Counted from the stretch's first letter, positions 37,679 through 48,030 are shown. The stretch is 64,000 bases of DNA from Colwellia sp. MB02u-6 (GCF_014077095.1 NZ_JACGVG010000027.1:496001-560000), one strand, 5' to 3'. Notes: a model not told the origin generated them from the letters alone. Numbers and translations: made by a program.

Positions 37679-40600
37679 TTAAAACACACAACGCACAGTT
37701 GTACCGTTACCTTTGGATGAGACAATATCTAATGTCGCTTTAATATTAGATGCCCGATATCGCATTATTTGTATACCTATACCTTGATTAAGCTTTGGAT
37801 CATTGATATCAAAACCTAGTCCATCATCAGTGAACTCCAAACAGGTGTTTTCTCCTTGCGCTTGCAGTTGCAGTGCTACCTTTCGGGCTTTAGCATGTTT
37901 TAAGGTATTATTAATGGCTTCTTGGGCGATGCGGTAGACTTGAGTCGCTACGACAGAATCTACCATGGTTAGCTTTGAAGATAATTTTATTTTATTTTTA
38001 ATACCTGATGAATTAAACAACTTCATTAGGGTGGTTAAGGCGTCTTGCAAGCCATGTGGAGGTAATAAAATAGGGGCTAAGATATGACTAAAATCTCTTG
38101 TATCACCAATAGCTTGACTCAATTGTTCTATTATAAGGTCCATTGCTTGATTTTTTTTTATGTCACTTTCAGGCAAAGAGCGCTTTAAATTACTCGCCAG
38201 TAAGTTGATCCCAGTTAAACGCTGGCCTAAATTATCATGAATTTCATGGCCAATTTTTTCCTGCTCATAGGTACTGATGTTAATTAAGGCTTTTTTTAAT
38301 GCTTGAGGTTCGGTTAAGTCATTAATAATACCGATATAAAGTGCACTACCCTTGACCTTAGTTAAGGAGAGTGCGATGGGAAAATCAAGCTCATTTTTCC
38401 TTAACCCTATCAATTCTTTTTTCTCTAAAATCAAGGTAGACAGAGCCGATGATTCAAGGGTAAGTGCTTGGCTAGTTAACTGTTTAATATTGATTGAGGG
38501 AATTAATGCTTGAATGTTTTTGCCAATAATTTCTTTATTATTATAATTAAATACTGTTTGGGCTGAGTCATTAAATTCGGTAATCTTGCCTGATAAGTCT
38601 AAGACAATTATAGCTTCAAAAGCATAATTCATTATGGCGCTTAGCCGTGCTTCTCGTTCGTATAACGTATGCGTGCGCTCTTGCACACATTGTTCTAATA
38701 TTTGTTTTTGATGATGGCGATCAGTAATGTCGACAAAAGTGATCACAACACCGTTAATATGATCATCTAAGGTGCGATAAGGCGTTATTCGACGTAAATA
38801 CCAGCGTCGCTTTTGACCTTTATGATGACTCCTTATATCGGTTTCAATCGGGGTTAATGTTTCCAGCACCTGTTTTGCGTCAGTCATTAAAGCTTTATTG
38901 GATACATTGGCAGAAAAATTATTAATAGGACGACCGATATCACTTTCACGTAAGTTGAGCAATTCACCAATAGGAGGATTGAATAACATCACTTGCATGT
39001 CGCGATTAAGAAAGACAGTGGCAATATCTGTGCTGGAAAGCAAGTTACTGATATCATTATAACTGCGCTCTAATTCTTCAACTTTATATTTTAATTCGGA
39101 ATTGATGGTGTTGAGCTCTTCATTCATTGATTGCATTTCTTCTTTAGAGGTCTCCAATTCCTCGTTGGCAGATTGCAACTCTTCATTCATCGACATGGTT
39201 TCTTCATTACTTACTTTTAGATCTTCATTGGAGTTTTCCAGTTCCTGAACCGTACTGTATAAATCTTCGCGAGTAGCGTTTAGTTCATACTCAAGTTGAG
39301 TGACTATATGCGAGTTTCCTGCGCTGTCACTGTTTGCTATTAAATATTGACTAGGGGGATTTTTTCTCAGAGTATATTCTACTGGAATATTTTGTGGTGA
39401 GCTATCTTGTAAAGGATGTTTGTCTTCAAAAGTGATCAGTAGCAACTCAGTTGAATGGTTTGGCTCATATACGGGGCGAACGGTAAGTGTACAAGTTACA
39501 TAATGATTATTACGTTTTACTCTGGCTTGGTGATCTGCAATAGCCTGATTTTCTTTTTGCACATAATTAATCGCTGAACGCATTCGCGCTCTGAGTCCTT
39601 CACGTAATAAGACTAATAGATCATTAGAAGGGGAGCCTTTTGGAAACTCAAGAAAATTAACCGTAGGGCCTTGATAGTGGAGTATTTCAAATGAATGATT
39701 AATCAATACGGCTGCTGGCGCATAAGCGGCAAGTAAATCACGATTAACCAACTCACTATAACGAGAAGGTGAGTCAGCTCTAAAGTTATTGCTTATAGTA
39801 CTTTGATCTATTGTGATATTTGGTGTTGGAATACAGCTCACTGGTATAGCGAATGGACTTGTAATTAACGGTTTAATCTTTTTAAAAATACGCCATTTTT
39901 TCGATATAGTGGCAAATTGATCTTTATTTTTACCCAGAGACTCAGACGGACCTAGCATTAAATAACTTGTCGTTTTCAGCGCGACATAAAATAAATCGAG
40001 CACGTTAGCTTGCAGTTCTGGCTCTAAATAAATAAACAGATTACGACAGCTGATTAGATCTAGTCGAGAAAATGGTGCGTCGTTTATCAAATTTTGATTA
40101 GAAAAAATAATTTTTTCGCGAATGACTTTTTTAATTTGATAATCCCCTTTATTAGTAACGTTGAAAAAACGTGCTAAGCGCTCTGCAGAGATAATTTCAG
40201 TGCTATTTTTAGCGTAGATCCCGCCGCGAGCAATATTTATTGACTTTTCATCAATATCGCTGGCGAAAACTTGCAGGTTAATTTTTTTCTTCGCTTTGTC
40301 AAAAGCCTCAAACATTAAAAAGGTGATGGTATAAACTTCTTGCCCAGTGGCGCAGGCAGGGATCCAAATACGAACAGGATTATCTACACTACTTCTCGCC
40401 ACAAGCTCAGGAAAAACATCGGTTTCTAACGCTGAAAATGCCTCTTCATCACGAAAGAATGCGGTAACCCCAATCAATAAATCTTTGTTTAATGAGCTGG
40501 TTTCGGTTGGATTATTTTTCATAAACTGGTGATAATCTTGTATTGTTTCGGTATGACACACACACATGCGTCGTTGAATGCGCCTCAATAACATATTTTT

Positions 40601-41293
40601 CCGATAACCACTAAAATCATAACCTGTCCGGCTGTGCAGTAATGACAGTATAGGATATATGCCATTAAACACCTGTTGATCAGTTTGTTCAGCTTTACTT
40701 TGCACATAGGGGTGATTGGAAAATTCTGTTAACAAGATTGGCATGTTTTCAGGTCGGGCAATCACATCAACTAATCCGGTATTAATGGCGTTTATAGGCA
40801 TTTGATTATAGGTAGTGCTAGCCGGGTCTTGAACTATGATCATACCACCTGCAAGTTTTATATCACGAAAACTTAATGTGCCATGACTTACCGTGCCAGA
40901 CAAAATGATGGCAACACAATATTGACCTTGATCTAGCGCTAAGGAGCGAAAAAAATATTCAATTGCAACCCACTGGGTGCGACTTTTAACCTTTGGTGAA
41001 AGGTGCAGTTGCCCGCCACTGATAAAAAGCAGTTTACCGGGAGGCAGTATGTAGACATGATCTCCTTGCACTTGCATATTTTCTATCGCTTCACAAACCG
41101 GCATAGTTGTTGTTTTGGAGAGTAACTCTGGCATCAAGCTGTTATGTGTTGGGTCTAAATGAGGTAATAAAACAAAGGCTATATTACTGTCATTTGGCAT
41201 ATGAGCAAAGAAGGTACTAAAGGATTCAAGTCCGCCAGCAGAAGCGCCAATACCGACAATCAGCTTAGGTTTAGTTGTATTTATTACAGACAT
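37679..41293 (-). CDS. CheB-CheR-PAS hybrid sensor histidine kinase
   Basis: About 1204 residues. CheB methylesterase-like domain at 8-190 (Ser18 in GASAGG, His45), CheR methyltransferase-like domain at about 210-480 (RRIQRRM, then ACATGQEVYT, then CRNLFIYL), a long coiled coil at about 640-740 (repeats of SNEEL/MNEEL), two PAS domains, then HisKA_3 with phospho-acceptor in GHEIHDNLGQ and a HATPase domain (AQEAINNTLKHAKA). The third CheB triad residue, Asp in family GxxSDG, is His137 here. ATG 41293 has AGGTG five bases upstream; ATG 41347 lacks a site. It follows its likely partner regulator by 98 bases. Confidence 0.88.
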   Translation of the reverse strand: MSVINTTKPKLIVGIGASAGGLESFSTFFAHMPNDSNIAFVLLPHLDPTHNSLMPELLSKTTTMPVCEAIENMQVQGDHVYILPPGKLLFISGGQLHLSPKVKSRTQWVAIEYFFRSLALDQGQYCVAIILSGTVSHGTLSFRDIKLAGGMIIVQDPASTTYNQMPINAINTGLVDVIARPENMPILLTEFSNHPYVQSKAEQTDQQVFNGIYPILSLLHSRTGYDFSGYRKNMLLRRIQRRMCVCHTETIQDYHQFMKNNPTETSSLNKDLLIGVTAFFRDEEAFSALETDVFPELVARSSVDNPVRIWIPACATGQEVYTITFLMFEAFDKAKKKINLQVFASDIDEKSINIARGGIYAKNSTEIISAERLARFFNVTNKGDYQIKKVIREKIIFSNQNLINDAPFSRLDLISCRNLFIYLEPELQANVLDLFYVALKTTSYLMLGPSESLGKNKDQFATISKKWRIFKKIKPLITSPFAIPVSCIPTPNITIDQSTISNNFRADSPSRYSELVNRDLLAAYAPAAVLINHSFEILHYQGPTVNFLEFPKGSPSNDLLVLLREGLRARMRSAINYVQKENQAIADHQARVKRNNHYVTCTLTVRPVYEPNHSTELLLITFEDKHPLQDSSPQNIPVEYTLRKNPPSQYLIANSDSAGNSHIVTQLEYELNATREDLYSTVQELENSNEDLKVSNEETMSMNEELQSANEELETSKEEMQSMNEELNTINSELKYKVEELERSYNDISNLLSSTDIATVFLNRDMQVMLFNPPIGELLNLRESDIGRPINNFSANVSNKALMTDAKQVLETLTPIETDIRSHHKGQKRRWYLRRITPYRTLDDHINGVVITFVDITDRHHQKQILEQCVQERTHTLYEREARLSAIMNYAFEAIIVLDLSGKITEFNDSAQTVFNYNNKEIIGKNIQALIPSINIKQLTSQALTLESSALSTLILEKKELIGLRKNELDFPIALSLTKVKGSALYIGIINDLTEPQALKKALINISTYEQEKIGHEIHDNLGQRLTGINLLASNLKRSLPESDIKKNQAMDLIIEQLSQAIGDTRDFSHILAPILLPPHGLQDALTTLMKLFNSSGIKNKIKLSSKLTMVDSVVATQVYRIAQEAINNTLKHAKARKVALQLQAQGENTCLEFTDDGLGFDINDPKLNQGIGIQIMRYRASNIKATLDIVSSKGNGTTVRCVF

Positions 41294-41391
41294 GTAGCAC
41301 CTAGTTTCGGTGGAAAAGTGAGTGTAATCAAAAGTACTTTCTTTCATTTTAAGCGTTGTGCTAATGATAAAATATTTTTATATATAAGCTT

Positions 41392-42060
41392 TTATTCAGC
41401 TGAAGTTACTTCTAAACTCCAGATTATCGCTGAGCGCGTTAGTTCTAAACCAGAGCTTAAGTGGAACTTATCTTTGATATGACGCCGATGGCTTTCAATA
41501 GTTTTTACACTAACGTTGAGTAATTGGGCAATTTTTTTTGTTGTGATGCCTTGACCAATAGCTTCAAAAACCTGTAGTTCTCTGTCGGTCAGTATCTGTA
41601 TGTTGATAGCATTTTTAGAGGTTATTGTTCGAGATGGGTTTTTACGTATTTTTTCAAGAATTTCTGCTTTAACAAAAATTTTATTTTTCATTACTTGTCT
41701 TATGCCAATGAGTAGTTTTTGAGCTGAGTCTTGTTTATTGATATAACCTAGCGCACCACAATTTATTGCTCTTTCTGCATACAATTCATCATTGTGCATT
41801 GATAAGACGATAATACCCATTTGTGGTCGCCAAGCATGAAGTTGTTTGATCAAATCCAGACCATTGCCGTCGGGCAATGATAAATCAACAACAGCAATGT
41901 CAGCTGTTAGGGTAGAGCGCATGTTAAGTGCGTCATAGACATTGGCGGCCTCACCAGAAATGTGCATGTCTGCTTCACCGTTAATCAACTGACGTAGTCC
42001 TTGGCGAACGAGTTCATGATCGTCAACAATAAAAATTTTTTGTACTTTTAGTCCAGACAC
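41392..42060 (-). CDS. NarL/FixJ-family response regulator
   Basis: 222 residues: receiver domain (IVDDHELVRQGL, phospho-acceptor in VVDLSLPDGNG, Lys in INKQD) and a LuxR-type helix-turn-helix (LTDRELQVFEAIGQGITTKKIAQLLNVSVKTIESHRRHIKDKF). The start is GTG 42060 with AAGGAG eight bases upstream. The HisKA_3-type kinase downstream is the kind that phosphorylates this class. Divergent from lon; the shared intergenic region carries an FNR-type palindrome. Confidence 0.93.
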   Translation of the reverse strand: MSGLKVQKIFIVDDHELVRQGLRQLINGEADMHISGEAANVYDALNMRSTLTADIAVVDLSLPDGNGLDLIKQLHAWRPQMGIIVLSMHNDELYAERAINCGALGYINKQDSAQKLLIGIRQVMKNKIFVKAEILEKIRKNPSRTITSKNAINIQILTDRELQVFEAIGQGITTKKIAQLLNVSVKTIESHRRHIKDKFHLSSGLELTRSAIIWSLEVTSAE

Positions 42061-42273
42061 TTGACCCGCTCCTTAACAATATTGTAATTATTGTTTTTGC
42101 CAATATCATCAAGTTGTTTTCGCCGTTTATATTAAGTTTTAGCGTCAACATTTTGTAGTTTCAATGGCTTGATTCTCATTAAAAGTAAGCAGTAGCTATA
42201 AATATCGCTAATGTACATACATTATAACTTTAAAACACTAAAACAACTTTAAACAGAATAATACGAAATTGAA

Positions 42274-42287
42274 CTGATAAATATCAG
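42274..42287. promoter_or_regulatory. FNR-type operator CTGATAAATATCAG
   Basis: Perfect palindrome between the response regulator and lon. At a class II offset the lon transcript would start near 42322. Confidence 0.65.
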
Positions 42288-42351
42288 CGTGTAAATTAAT
42301 AACTGGGATTAGCATTATGCTGGTGAATTAACCCAAGCAGTAATGACCATA

Positions 42352-42393
42352 TTACGAAAAAATAGTTACGAAAAAATAGTTACGAAAAATAAA
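42352..42393 (+). repeat. 14-bp tandem repeat in lon leader (TTACGAAAAAATAG)
   Basis: Two exact copies and one degenerate copy just upstream of the lon ribosome site (AAGGA). Copy number could change leader length. Confidence 0.75.
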
Positions 42394-42423
42394 TTTATAA
42401 TTTTGTAATCTTAAGGAACCCAG

Positions 42424-44889
42424 ATGTCAGACATTAATGTGAAAGGTATTAAAGTAAAAGAGGATAATAAGCAGCAATCAGTTAATGTAAATCAGCAACC
42501 TAGAGCGTTAGTCACGATTCCTGATAATTTGCCAGTGTTGCCATTACGAAATCTAGTTTTATTCCCTTACAACGTCAACTCTATTTCTGTTGGTCAAGCG
42601 CGCTCGTTGAAATTGCTTGAGGATGTGGCCGCAGGTAATAACTTACTGGCAACTCTTGCATATAAAGATCAATACGTTGAAGAGCCAGCGCCTTTAGATC
42701 TTTATCAAGTGGGTTGTATTGCACAGATATTGCGAATTTCAAAGGGTGAAAATAATCACTCCACGGTATTGTTACAAGGGCTTGATAAATTTTCGGTTGA
42801 CGCTTGGCTGAGCGAAAAACCCTATTTACAGGCAAAAATTCATCTTGTTGCTGATATTGAACCAGAAGCAGGAGATATTGAAGCACAAGCAATACGCAAT
42901 AACTTGTTAAAGTCGTTTAGCGAATTAATTAATATACTTTCATATTTACCTAAATCATTAGTGAGTGCATTAAGCCAAACAGAAGATTGTCGTCAACTGG
43001 TCTATTTAGTTAGTTCGAGTATGCGAATGAACATGGCTGACGCTCAAGATATACTTAGCATGAAAGATGTTGTGGCAAAAATGCTTAAACTAACTGATCT
43101 TATCCAACACGAAATGGAGGTACTTGAGTTAGGTAAGAAAATACAAAGTTCAGCCCATGGTGAAATGGACAAGGCACAACGTGATTATGTTTTGCGCCAT
43201 CAAATTAAGGCTATGCAACGCGAATTGGGTGAAGAAGATAGCCAACAAATCAAAATAGAGCAATACCTTAAGAAAATCGAAATCAGTGGCATGTCAACCG
43301 AAGCAGAAGAGCAAGCAAGGCAGGAAATTTCTCGTTTAGAGCATATCCCACAATCATCTTCAGAGTCGGGCGTGATATTAACTTATCTTGATTGGTTACT
43401 CGCGTTACCTTGGAAAAAAACCACAGAAGACATGCTTGATATTAAACAGGCTGAAAAAATTCTTAATGAAGACCATTATGGCTTGGAAAAAATAAAGCAG
43501 CGGATTTTAGAATACTTGGCGGTAAGGCAGCTGCGGCAGAAAAGATTATTAACTAAACCATTAGATAAGAGTGCATCGTCACCCCATATTCACCGAGAAC
43601 GAGAAGGCGTTATTCTTTGTTTTGTTGGGCCTCCAGGTATTGGAAAAACGTCATTAGGACATTCAATAGCACATGCCTTGGGACGTAAGTTGGTCAGTAT
43701 CAGTTTAGGAGGCATACGTGATGAGGCTGAAATTCGGGGCCATCGTCGTACCTATATTGGTGCGATGCCGGGTCGGTTTATTAAAGCGTTGCGCGACGTG
43801 GGGACTAATAATCCGGTTATATTGTTAGATGAAGTTGATAAAATTATTGGCGATCAGCGCGGTGATCCTGCGTCGGCGCTACTTGAAATTTTAGATCCAG
43901 AACAAAATAGCGAATTTCGTGATCATTATCTCGAAGTCGCTTTTGATTTTAGTCAGTTAATGTTTATTGCCACGGCTAATCAACTCGACAACATTCCTGG
44001 GCCGTTACGAGATAGATTAGAGGTCATAACCTTGTCGGGCTATACCGATGATGAAAAATTTCATATCGCGAAGCGTTATTTATTACCTCGACAATTACGA
44101 GAAAATAGTTTGCGGCTTAACGAGTTAACTATAAGTGACGCGGCGATGCTGACACTTATTCGTCAATACACCCGAGAAGCGGGTGTACGTAGTTTGGATC
44201 GACGTTTAGGTGCTATTTGTCGAAAATTAGTGATAAAAATTGCCACAAAAAGTGGTCAATCGCTCACTGTTGATAACACCATGTTGGAAGAATTAATGGG
44301 TAAACCGCCATTCTCTTATGATCTCGCCGAACGTACTGAACGTCCAGGCGTAGCAACGGGTTTGGCGGTAACCGCTGTTGGGGGCGATATATTATTTATT
44401 GAAGCCAGCGCTATGCCAGGTAAAAAAGGTTTGACCATTACCGGACAATTAGGCGATGTAATGCGAGAGTCAGTTGAAGCAGCGTTAAGTTACGTAAGAT
44501 CCCAAGCCAAGCAATTAGGCATTGCTGAAGATTTTTTTGAGCATACTGATATTCATGTTCATGTACCCGCTGGAGCAACACCAAAGGATGGGCCGTCTGC
44601 TGGCGTGGCTATCATTACCGCGTTAGTGTCGTTATTAACGGATAGGCCTATTTTTCATCATATTGGCATGACGGGCGAAATTACCTTACGGGGTTTAGTG
44701 TTACCTGTTGGGGGGATAAAAGATAAAATTTTAGCCGCACACCGAGCCGGTTTAACCACAGTTATTTTACCCAGTAAAAATGAGAAAGACTTGACTGATT
44801 TACCCGAATCAATTCAGAAAGAAATGCGTTTTGTGTTGGCTGAACATGTCGACACTGTATTAGATGAAGCATTAACAAAGCCAATTTAA
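42424..44889 (+). CDS. lon: ATP-dependent Lon protease
   Basis: 821 residues. N-terminal substrate-binding LON domain ([16 protein letters not shown]), AAA+ module with Walker [10 protein letters not shown] near 401-409 and Walker [10 protein letters not shown], and serine-lysine protease domain with Ser725 in PKDGPSAGV and the catalytic Lys within GGIKDK (763-768). Degrades damaged and regulatory proteins. The gene is alone, not beside clpX/hupB where the housekeeping lon normally lies, and follows an FNR-type palindrome, so it may be a second, stress-specific Lon. The ATG is preceded by AAGGA. Confidence 0.93.
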   Translation: MSDINVKGIKVKEDNKQQSVNVNQQPRALVTIPDNLPVLPLRNLVLFPYNVNSISVGQARSLKLLEDVAAGNNLLATLAYKDQYVEEPAPLDLYQVGCIAQILRISKGENNHSTVLLQGLDKFSVDAWLSEKPYLQAKIHLVADIEPEAGDIEAQAIRNNLLKSFSELINILSYLPKSLVSALSQTEDCRQLVYLVSSSMRMNMADAQDILSMKDVVAKMLKLTDLIQHEMEVLELGKKIQSSAHGEMDKAQRDYVLRHQIKAMQRELGEEDSQQIKIEQYLKKIEISGMSTEAEEQARQEISRLEHIPQSSSESGVILTYLDWLLALPWKKTTEDMLDIKQAEKILNEDHYGLEKIKQRILEYLAVRQLRQKRLLTKPLDKSASSPHIHREREGVILCFVGPPGIGKTSLGHSIAHALGRKLVSISLGGIRDEAEIRGHRRTYIGAMPGRFIKALRDVGTNNPVILLDEVDKIIGDQRGDPASALLEILDPEQNSEFRDHYLEVAFDFSQLMFIATANQLDNIPGPLRDRLEVITLSGYTDDEKFHIAKRYLLPRQLRENSLRLNELTISDAAMLTLIRQYTREAGVRSLDRRLGAICRKLVIKIATKSGQSLTVDNTMLEELMGKPPFSYDLAERTERPGVATGLAVTAVGGDILFIEASAMPGKKGLTITGQLGDVMRESVEAALSYVRSQAKQLGIAEDFFEHTDIHVHVPAGATPKDGPSAGVAIITALVSLLTDRPIFHHIGMTGEITLRGLVLPVGGIKDKILAAHRAGLTTVILPSKNEKDLTDLPESIQKEMRFVLAEHVDTVLDEALTKPI

Positions 44890-44894
44890 TAGCG

Positions 44895-45144
44895 TGTTTA
44901 ACGGTTGATGGACTAAAATTTGACCTACAAAAAATCGCCCAACGCCAGATGAACACCCGTAGAGTTTATGTAGGTCGTATGTAGGATGGACTTTAGTCCG
45001 TCAAGTTAAATGAAATTTAACTGTCATTGGCATAACTGCCAAGCGATAAAAATAATACCGTTGCAGATGTTGGTTAACACATCAGGTTAATTGCCTGTTT
45101 AACGGTTGACGGACTAAAGTCCGACCTACAAAAAATCACCCAAC
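44895..45144. repeat. REP/MITE-like hairpin element (three related copies)
   Basis: A 49-base sequence at 44895-44943 recurs at 45096-45144 with few changes; its first 31-33 bases recur inverted at 44980-45010. Core: GACGGACTAAAGTCCGACC with the self-complementary centre GGACTWWAGTCC. Copy one and the inverted copy can form a long hairpin just after lon. The rest of the 486-base gap (44890-45375) shows nothing else. Confidence 0.8.
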
Positions 45145-45375
45145 ATTAGATAATCGCAATCACTTGCCTAACAAATTAAGGTAGATAAATAGCGCTTAGA
45201 TAAAAATACCAATTTAACTTTTTAATAAATAATTGAATTATAAAATTAATTATTACAATTCGCCCTAGGTGTCGAATATCTGCGTTACTTTCAGGTGTTA
45301 TACGACAAACGTTAGTATTATTGATTTTCGTCTTATTATCATTATTTTGGCGGCTAATTTATAATTTATAATTTT

Positions 45376-46296
45376 TTACGTATTTATTTTTGCTGTTACT
45401 GGTGTTTTTTCGATATCAGTATTAAGATTTTTGATATCATTTCTTGTGTTATAAAAAACTTCGCAGGCGGCTTCTTGTCCTCTGATCACCCGTTTCCCCC
45501 TCAGTGGACCATGGGTTTCGGTAACTAAGGTGTATTGGCTTTCTTGATGATGTTCGTTATAACAAAAGATTAATACCCAGTCTAAAGTTAAGTTAAGCTT
45601 ATGGGCGCGCTGAGTATTAGAATACATGGCAGTAAAATGCCAATTTCCCTTATTAATATGCATTACAGGTAACCAAGGTTGATTGCTTGGATTAAAACGC
45701 TTTGGTGTAATAAGAGGCAGTTCTCTCGCTTTTGCTTTTTTACGGTATTGTGCATCAAGATTGAAAATCAGCTCAATACTGGGCTTAGCCTCAATGGGCT
45801 GCTGGTGAGTTGTTATGGGTAATTGACGAGTACCAAAACATTGAGCAAACCAGGCTTCAATAGCTTTTTTTCGTTTTACGCCTATCCCTTTAACATTATC
45901 TAATTGACCTTCAAATATCGCATTTTCAAAAGCTTCTAAGGTATCAACATGTAAGGTGTTGTGAATACGTTGAGCCATCTCCCGACCAAGGGTTGGAATA
46001 ACTTGAAATAAATCGATGGGATTAGTATTTCCTCTGAGGTTATCTAATCTTGTCATATGTCCCATGGTAATATAATCATTAATTGAACGGGCGATACCCA
46101 CGCCAATATTGGGTAACTGAGTTAACCCCTTTGTCCCACTGTTTTTAAAAATTTGCCTGAGGTCTTGTGGTAATGCCTCAATGGTGATCGCCGCTTTTAA
46201 ATAAGCTTGACAGCGAAATGGGTTGGCATGTTGCTCTTTAAGTAAAAATGAGATTTTTCGCAGGTTTTTGGCTACCTCATGATTAAAAGATAACAT
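45376..46296 (-). CDS. helix-hairpin-helix protein related to the N-terminal part of PolX
   Basis: About 306 residues. The first 150 match the 8-kDa/HhH part of family X DNA polymerases (ISFLLKEQHANPFRCQAYLKA, then LTQLPNIGVGIARSINDYI, then DLFQVIPTLGREMAQRI, then LDNVKGIGVKRKKAIEAWF). The nucleotidyltransferase and PHP domains are absent; a different C-terminal domain follows (INKGNWHFTAMYSNTQRAHKL, then TVTETHGPLRGKRVIRGQE-like). Probably DNA-binding; no catalytic role can be claimed. ATG 46296 has AAGGA seven bases upstream and is preferred over ATG 46329. It lies downstream of hsp20 in the same direction. Confidence 0.75.
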   Translation of the reverse strand: MLSFNHEVAKNLRKISFLLKEQHANPFRCQAYLKAAITIEALPQDLRQIFKNSGTKGLTQLPNIGVGIARSINDYITMGHMTRLDNLRGNTNPIDLFQVIPTLGREMAQRIHNTLHVDTLEAFENAIFEGQLDNVKGIGVKRKKAIEAWFAQCFGTRQLPITTHQQPIEAKPSIELIFNLDAQYRKKAKARELPLITPKRFNPSNQPWLPVMHINKGNWHFTAMYSNTQRAHKLNLTLDWVLIFCYNEHHQESQYTLVTETHGPLRGKRVIRGQEAACEVFYNTRNDIKNLNTDIEKTPVTAKINT

Positions 46297-46353
46297 GCTG
46301 TATTCCTTATCATAAAACTTAGCTTCCATAGATTTAGCACTGAGTAGCTAAAG

Positions 46354-46384
46354 TTTATCTGGACTGATCCCTAGTCCAGATAAA
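46354..46384. terminator. 12-bp perfect hairpin between hsp20 and the HhH gene
   Basis: TTTATCTGGACT / AGTCCAGATAAA with a seven-base loop. There is no T-run longer than three on either side, so it may be a terminator, an mRNA end-stabiliser or an operator. It lies about 190 bases after the hsp20 stop. Confidence 0.5.
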
Positions 46385-46574
46385 TACATTTGCTGAGTGA
46401 TCCCAATGCTATTAAGTTATTGCTCAGTTGTGCGGGTTAAAATAGCCCAAGACCTATTGCTCAGATGGAGCCGGGTACTTATGTTTAGTTTGAAACAATA
46501 AATAAGCCCCTTAATACGGCCCTTGAATTATTTTTTCTGTGCACAACGAGATCACAAACATAATAGAATGGGTA

Positions 46575-47039
46575 TTAATCTACTTTGACTTCTATTCTTT
46601 TGTGCTTTTCGGCAACGAGTGTAGGCACAATAACTTCTAATACGCCGTTATGACAATGCGCTTCAATTTTTTTGGCATCTTGGGCATCAGGTAAATTGAA
46701 ACTACGATAAAAGCTTCCGTATGAACGTTCGAGTCGGTAGTAATTTTCTCGTTTATCTTCCGTTTTACTTTCTCTTTTACCTTCAATCACTAAATTACCG
46801 TTGTCCATGGAGACATTAATGTTTTTAGGATCAACACCAGGGATATCGGCTCTGATTATATAGCGATTGTCTTGTCGTTCTATATCCGCAGAAGGTTGCC
46901 AAACATCAGTCAGTAAATCTGAACTCCGGCTATTCATCGGAAACCCCGGACCAAAAAATCGATCAATTTCGTTAGATAATTGCGAAAACAAGGGCAGTTG
47001 TGGTCTTGTTGTTAATGGTTGATGTTTAAATAATGTCAT
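46575..47039 (-). CDS. Hsp20 small heat-shock protein
   Basis: 154 residues with an alpha-crystallin domain at about 45-150 (WQPSADIERQDNRYIIRADIPGVDPKNINVSMDNGNLVIEGKR) and the C-terminal strand VLEVIVPTLV carrying the IxI/V oligomerisation motif. An ATP-independent holdase for unfolding proteins. GGAGA precedes the ATG. It is upstream of the HhH gene and opposite the cytochrome c-Usp pair. An imperfect FNR-type palindrome is at 47236. Confidence 0.95.
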   Translation of the reverse strand: MTLFKHQPLTTRPQLPLFSQLSNEIDRFFGPGFPMNSRSSDLLTDVWQPSADIERQDNRYIIRADIPGVDPKNINVSMDNGNLVIEGKRESKTEDKRENYYRLERSYGSFYRSFNLPDAQDAKKIEAHCHNGVLEVIVPTLVAEKHKRIEVKVD

Positions 47040-47235
47040 GATTTTTATCTCCGTACAGTGTTATAACGCCACAGCGTAGATAGTTGCTGGCGTTATAAGT
47101 TAATAAAAATTTCAATATAGCTTTTACAAGCTCATGCATTAAATAGTCGTTGTCATAATCAATAGGTACATTGAGTAAAACAGACAATACCGCTGCTATT
47201 CACCACAATATTATCACCAAGTTATATTGGTAATC

Positions 47236-47249
47236 CTGATAAATGTCAT
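47236..47249. promoter_or_regulatory. imperfect FNR-type site CTGATAAATGTCAT
   Basis: First half-site perfect, second with two changes; 197 bases before the hsp20 start. Confidence 0.4.
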
Positions 47250-47419
47250 TTATACGAAGTTTTTTGGCGTGTTATTTTGAGTGTTAGATAGAGAGAAAAA
47301 TGAGGCGTTGATTTTTATCTTTTTCTTGGCAATTTTACTAATCAAGCGATTAAGTTTACTAGGTATTGCTCTACTTTTTGATGGATAACACTGATCTTTT
47401 CATCATTAATGACCATTAA

Positions 47420-47433
47420 CTGATCTATCTCAG
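47420..47433. promoter_or_regulatory. imperfect FNR-type site CTGATCTATCTCAG
   Basis: One change from the island palindrome; its centre is 118 bases before the cytochrome c start, giving a predicted leader of about 77 bases. Confidence 0.45.
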
Positions 47434-47544
47434 CTGCTTGTTAGAAAAATTAGAGGTAAAGCAACCTGTGCATTATTACTTAGATGTTAGGTTTATAAAA
47501 TATTAAACAGTTGTTCTTTTTTGAAGCTGTGTCGAGGAGTTGTT

Positions 47545-48000
47545 ATGAAATATTTACTTTTTTGTTGCTTTACTTTAATCGCTATTAGTTTGAGCAGTTG
47601 TGACTTAGGTCCTGATTCACCCAGAGGCTTTAGTTTGCCAAAAGGTGATGTTGCTAAGGGAGCGATGGTATTAACAAAATACCAATGTTTAGCTTGTCAT
47701 CATATCAATGGTGTGGAACAAGCTGAAGGTATAAACAACCCTGATTTAAATGTACGTTTAGGAGGTAAATTAACCAAAGTAACAACGTATGCGGAACTTG
47801 TGACCAGTGTTATTAATCCTTCACATAAACTTTCTAAAGGTTATGCCCTTACTGCTATTGCTATTGAAGGAAAGTCTAAAATGAGCAATTTCAATGATGT
47901 GATGACCGTAACAGAGTTGGTTGATTTAGTAACATTTTTACAACCTCATTATGAGTTGGTGCCTTATAGAAGAACGGACTATCAGTTTTATCACTATTAA
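47545..48000 (+). CDS. lipoprotein c-type cytochrome, single haem
   Basis: 151 residues. The N-terminus MKYLLFCCFTLIAISLSSC is a lipoprotein signal with lipobox LSSC. One haem motif, CLACHH, follows at about residue 52; a Met in SKMSNFNDVMT could be the sixth ligand. It probably carries electrons at the periplasmic face of a membrane. ATG 47545 has GAGGAG six bases upstream; ATG 47521 overlaps no such site. It is followed 30 bases later by a universal stress gene, likely cotranscribed. Confidence 0.88.
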   Translation: MKYLLFCCFTLIAISLSSCDLGPDSPRGFSLPKGDVAKGAMVLTKYQCLACHHINGVEQAEGINNPDLNVRLGGKLTKVTTYAELVTSVINPSHKLSKGYALTAIAIEGKSKMSNFNDVMTVTELVDLVTFLQPHYELVPYRRTDYQFYHY

Positions 48001-48030
48001 AAATACAGGTGTTTAAAAAAGGTAAATAAT

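Larger units (their letters stand above)
42061..42423. promoter_or_regulatory. 363-base divergent region between the two-component genes and lon
   Basis: Holds the FNR-type palindrome at 42274 and a 14-base tandem repeat in the lon leader. No gene is seen. The palindrome lies about 144 bases from the lon start and 207 from the regulator start. Confidence 0.6.
47040..47544. promoter_or_regulatory. 505-base divergent region between hsp20 and cytochrome c
   Basis: No gene is seen. It contains two imperfect FNR-type palindromes, one placed for each direction (47236 and 47420). Confidence 0.5.
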
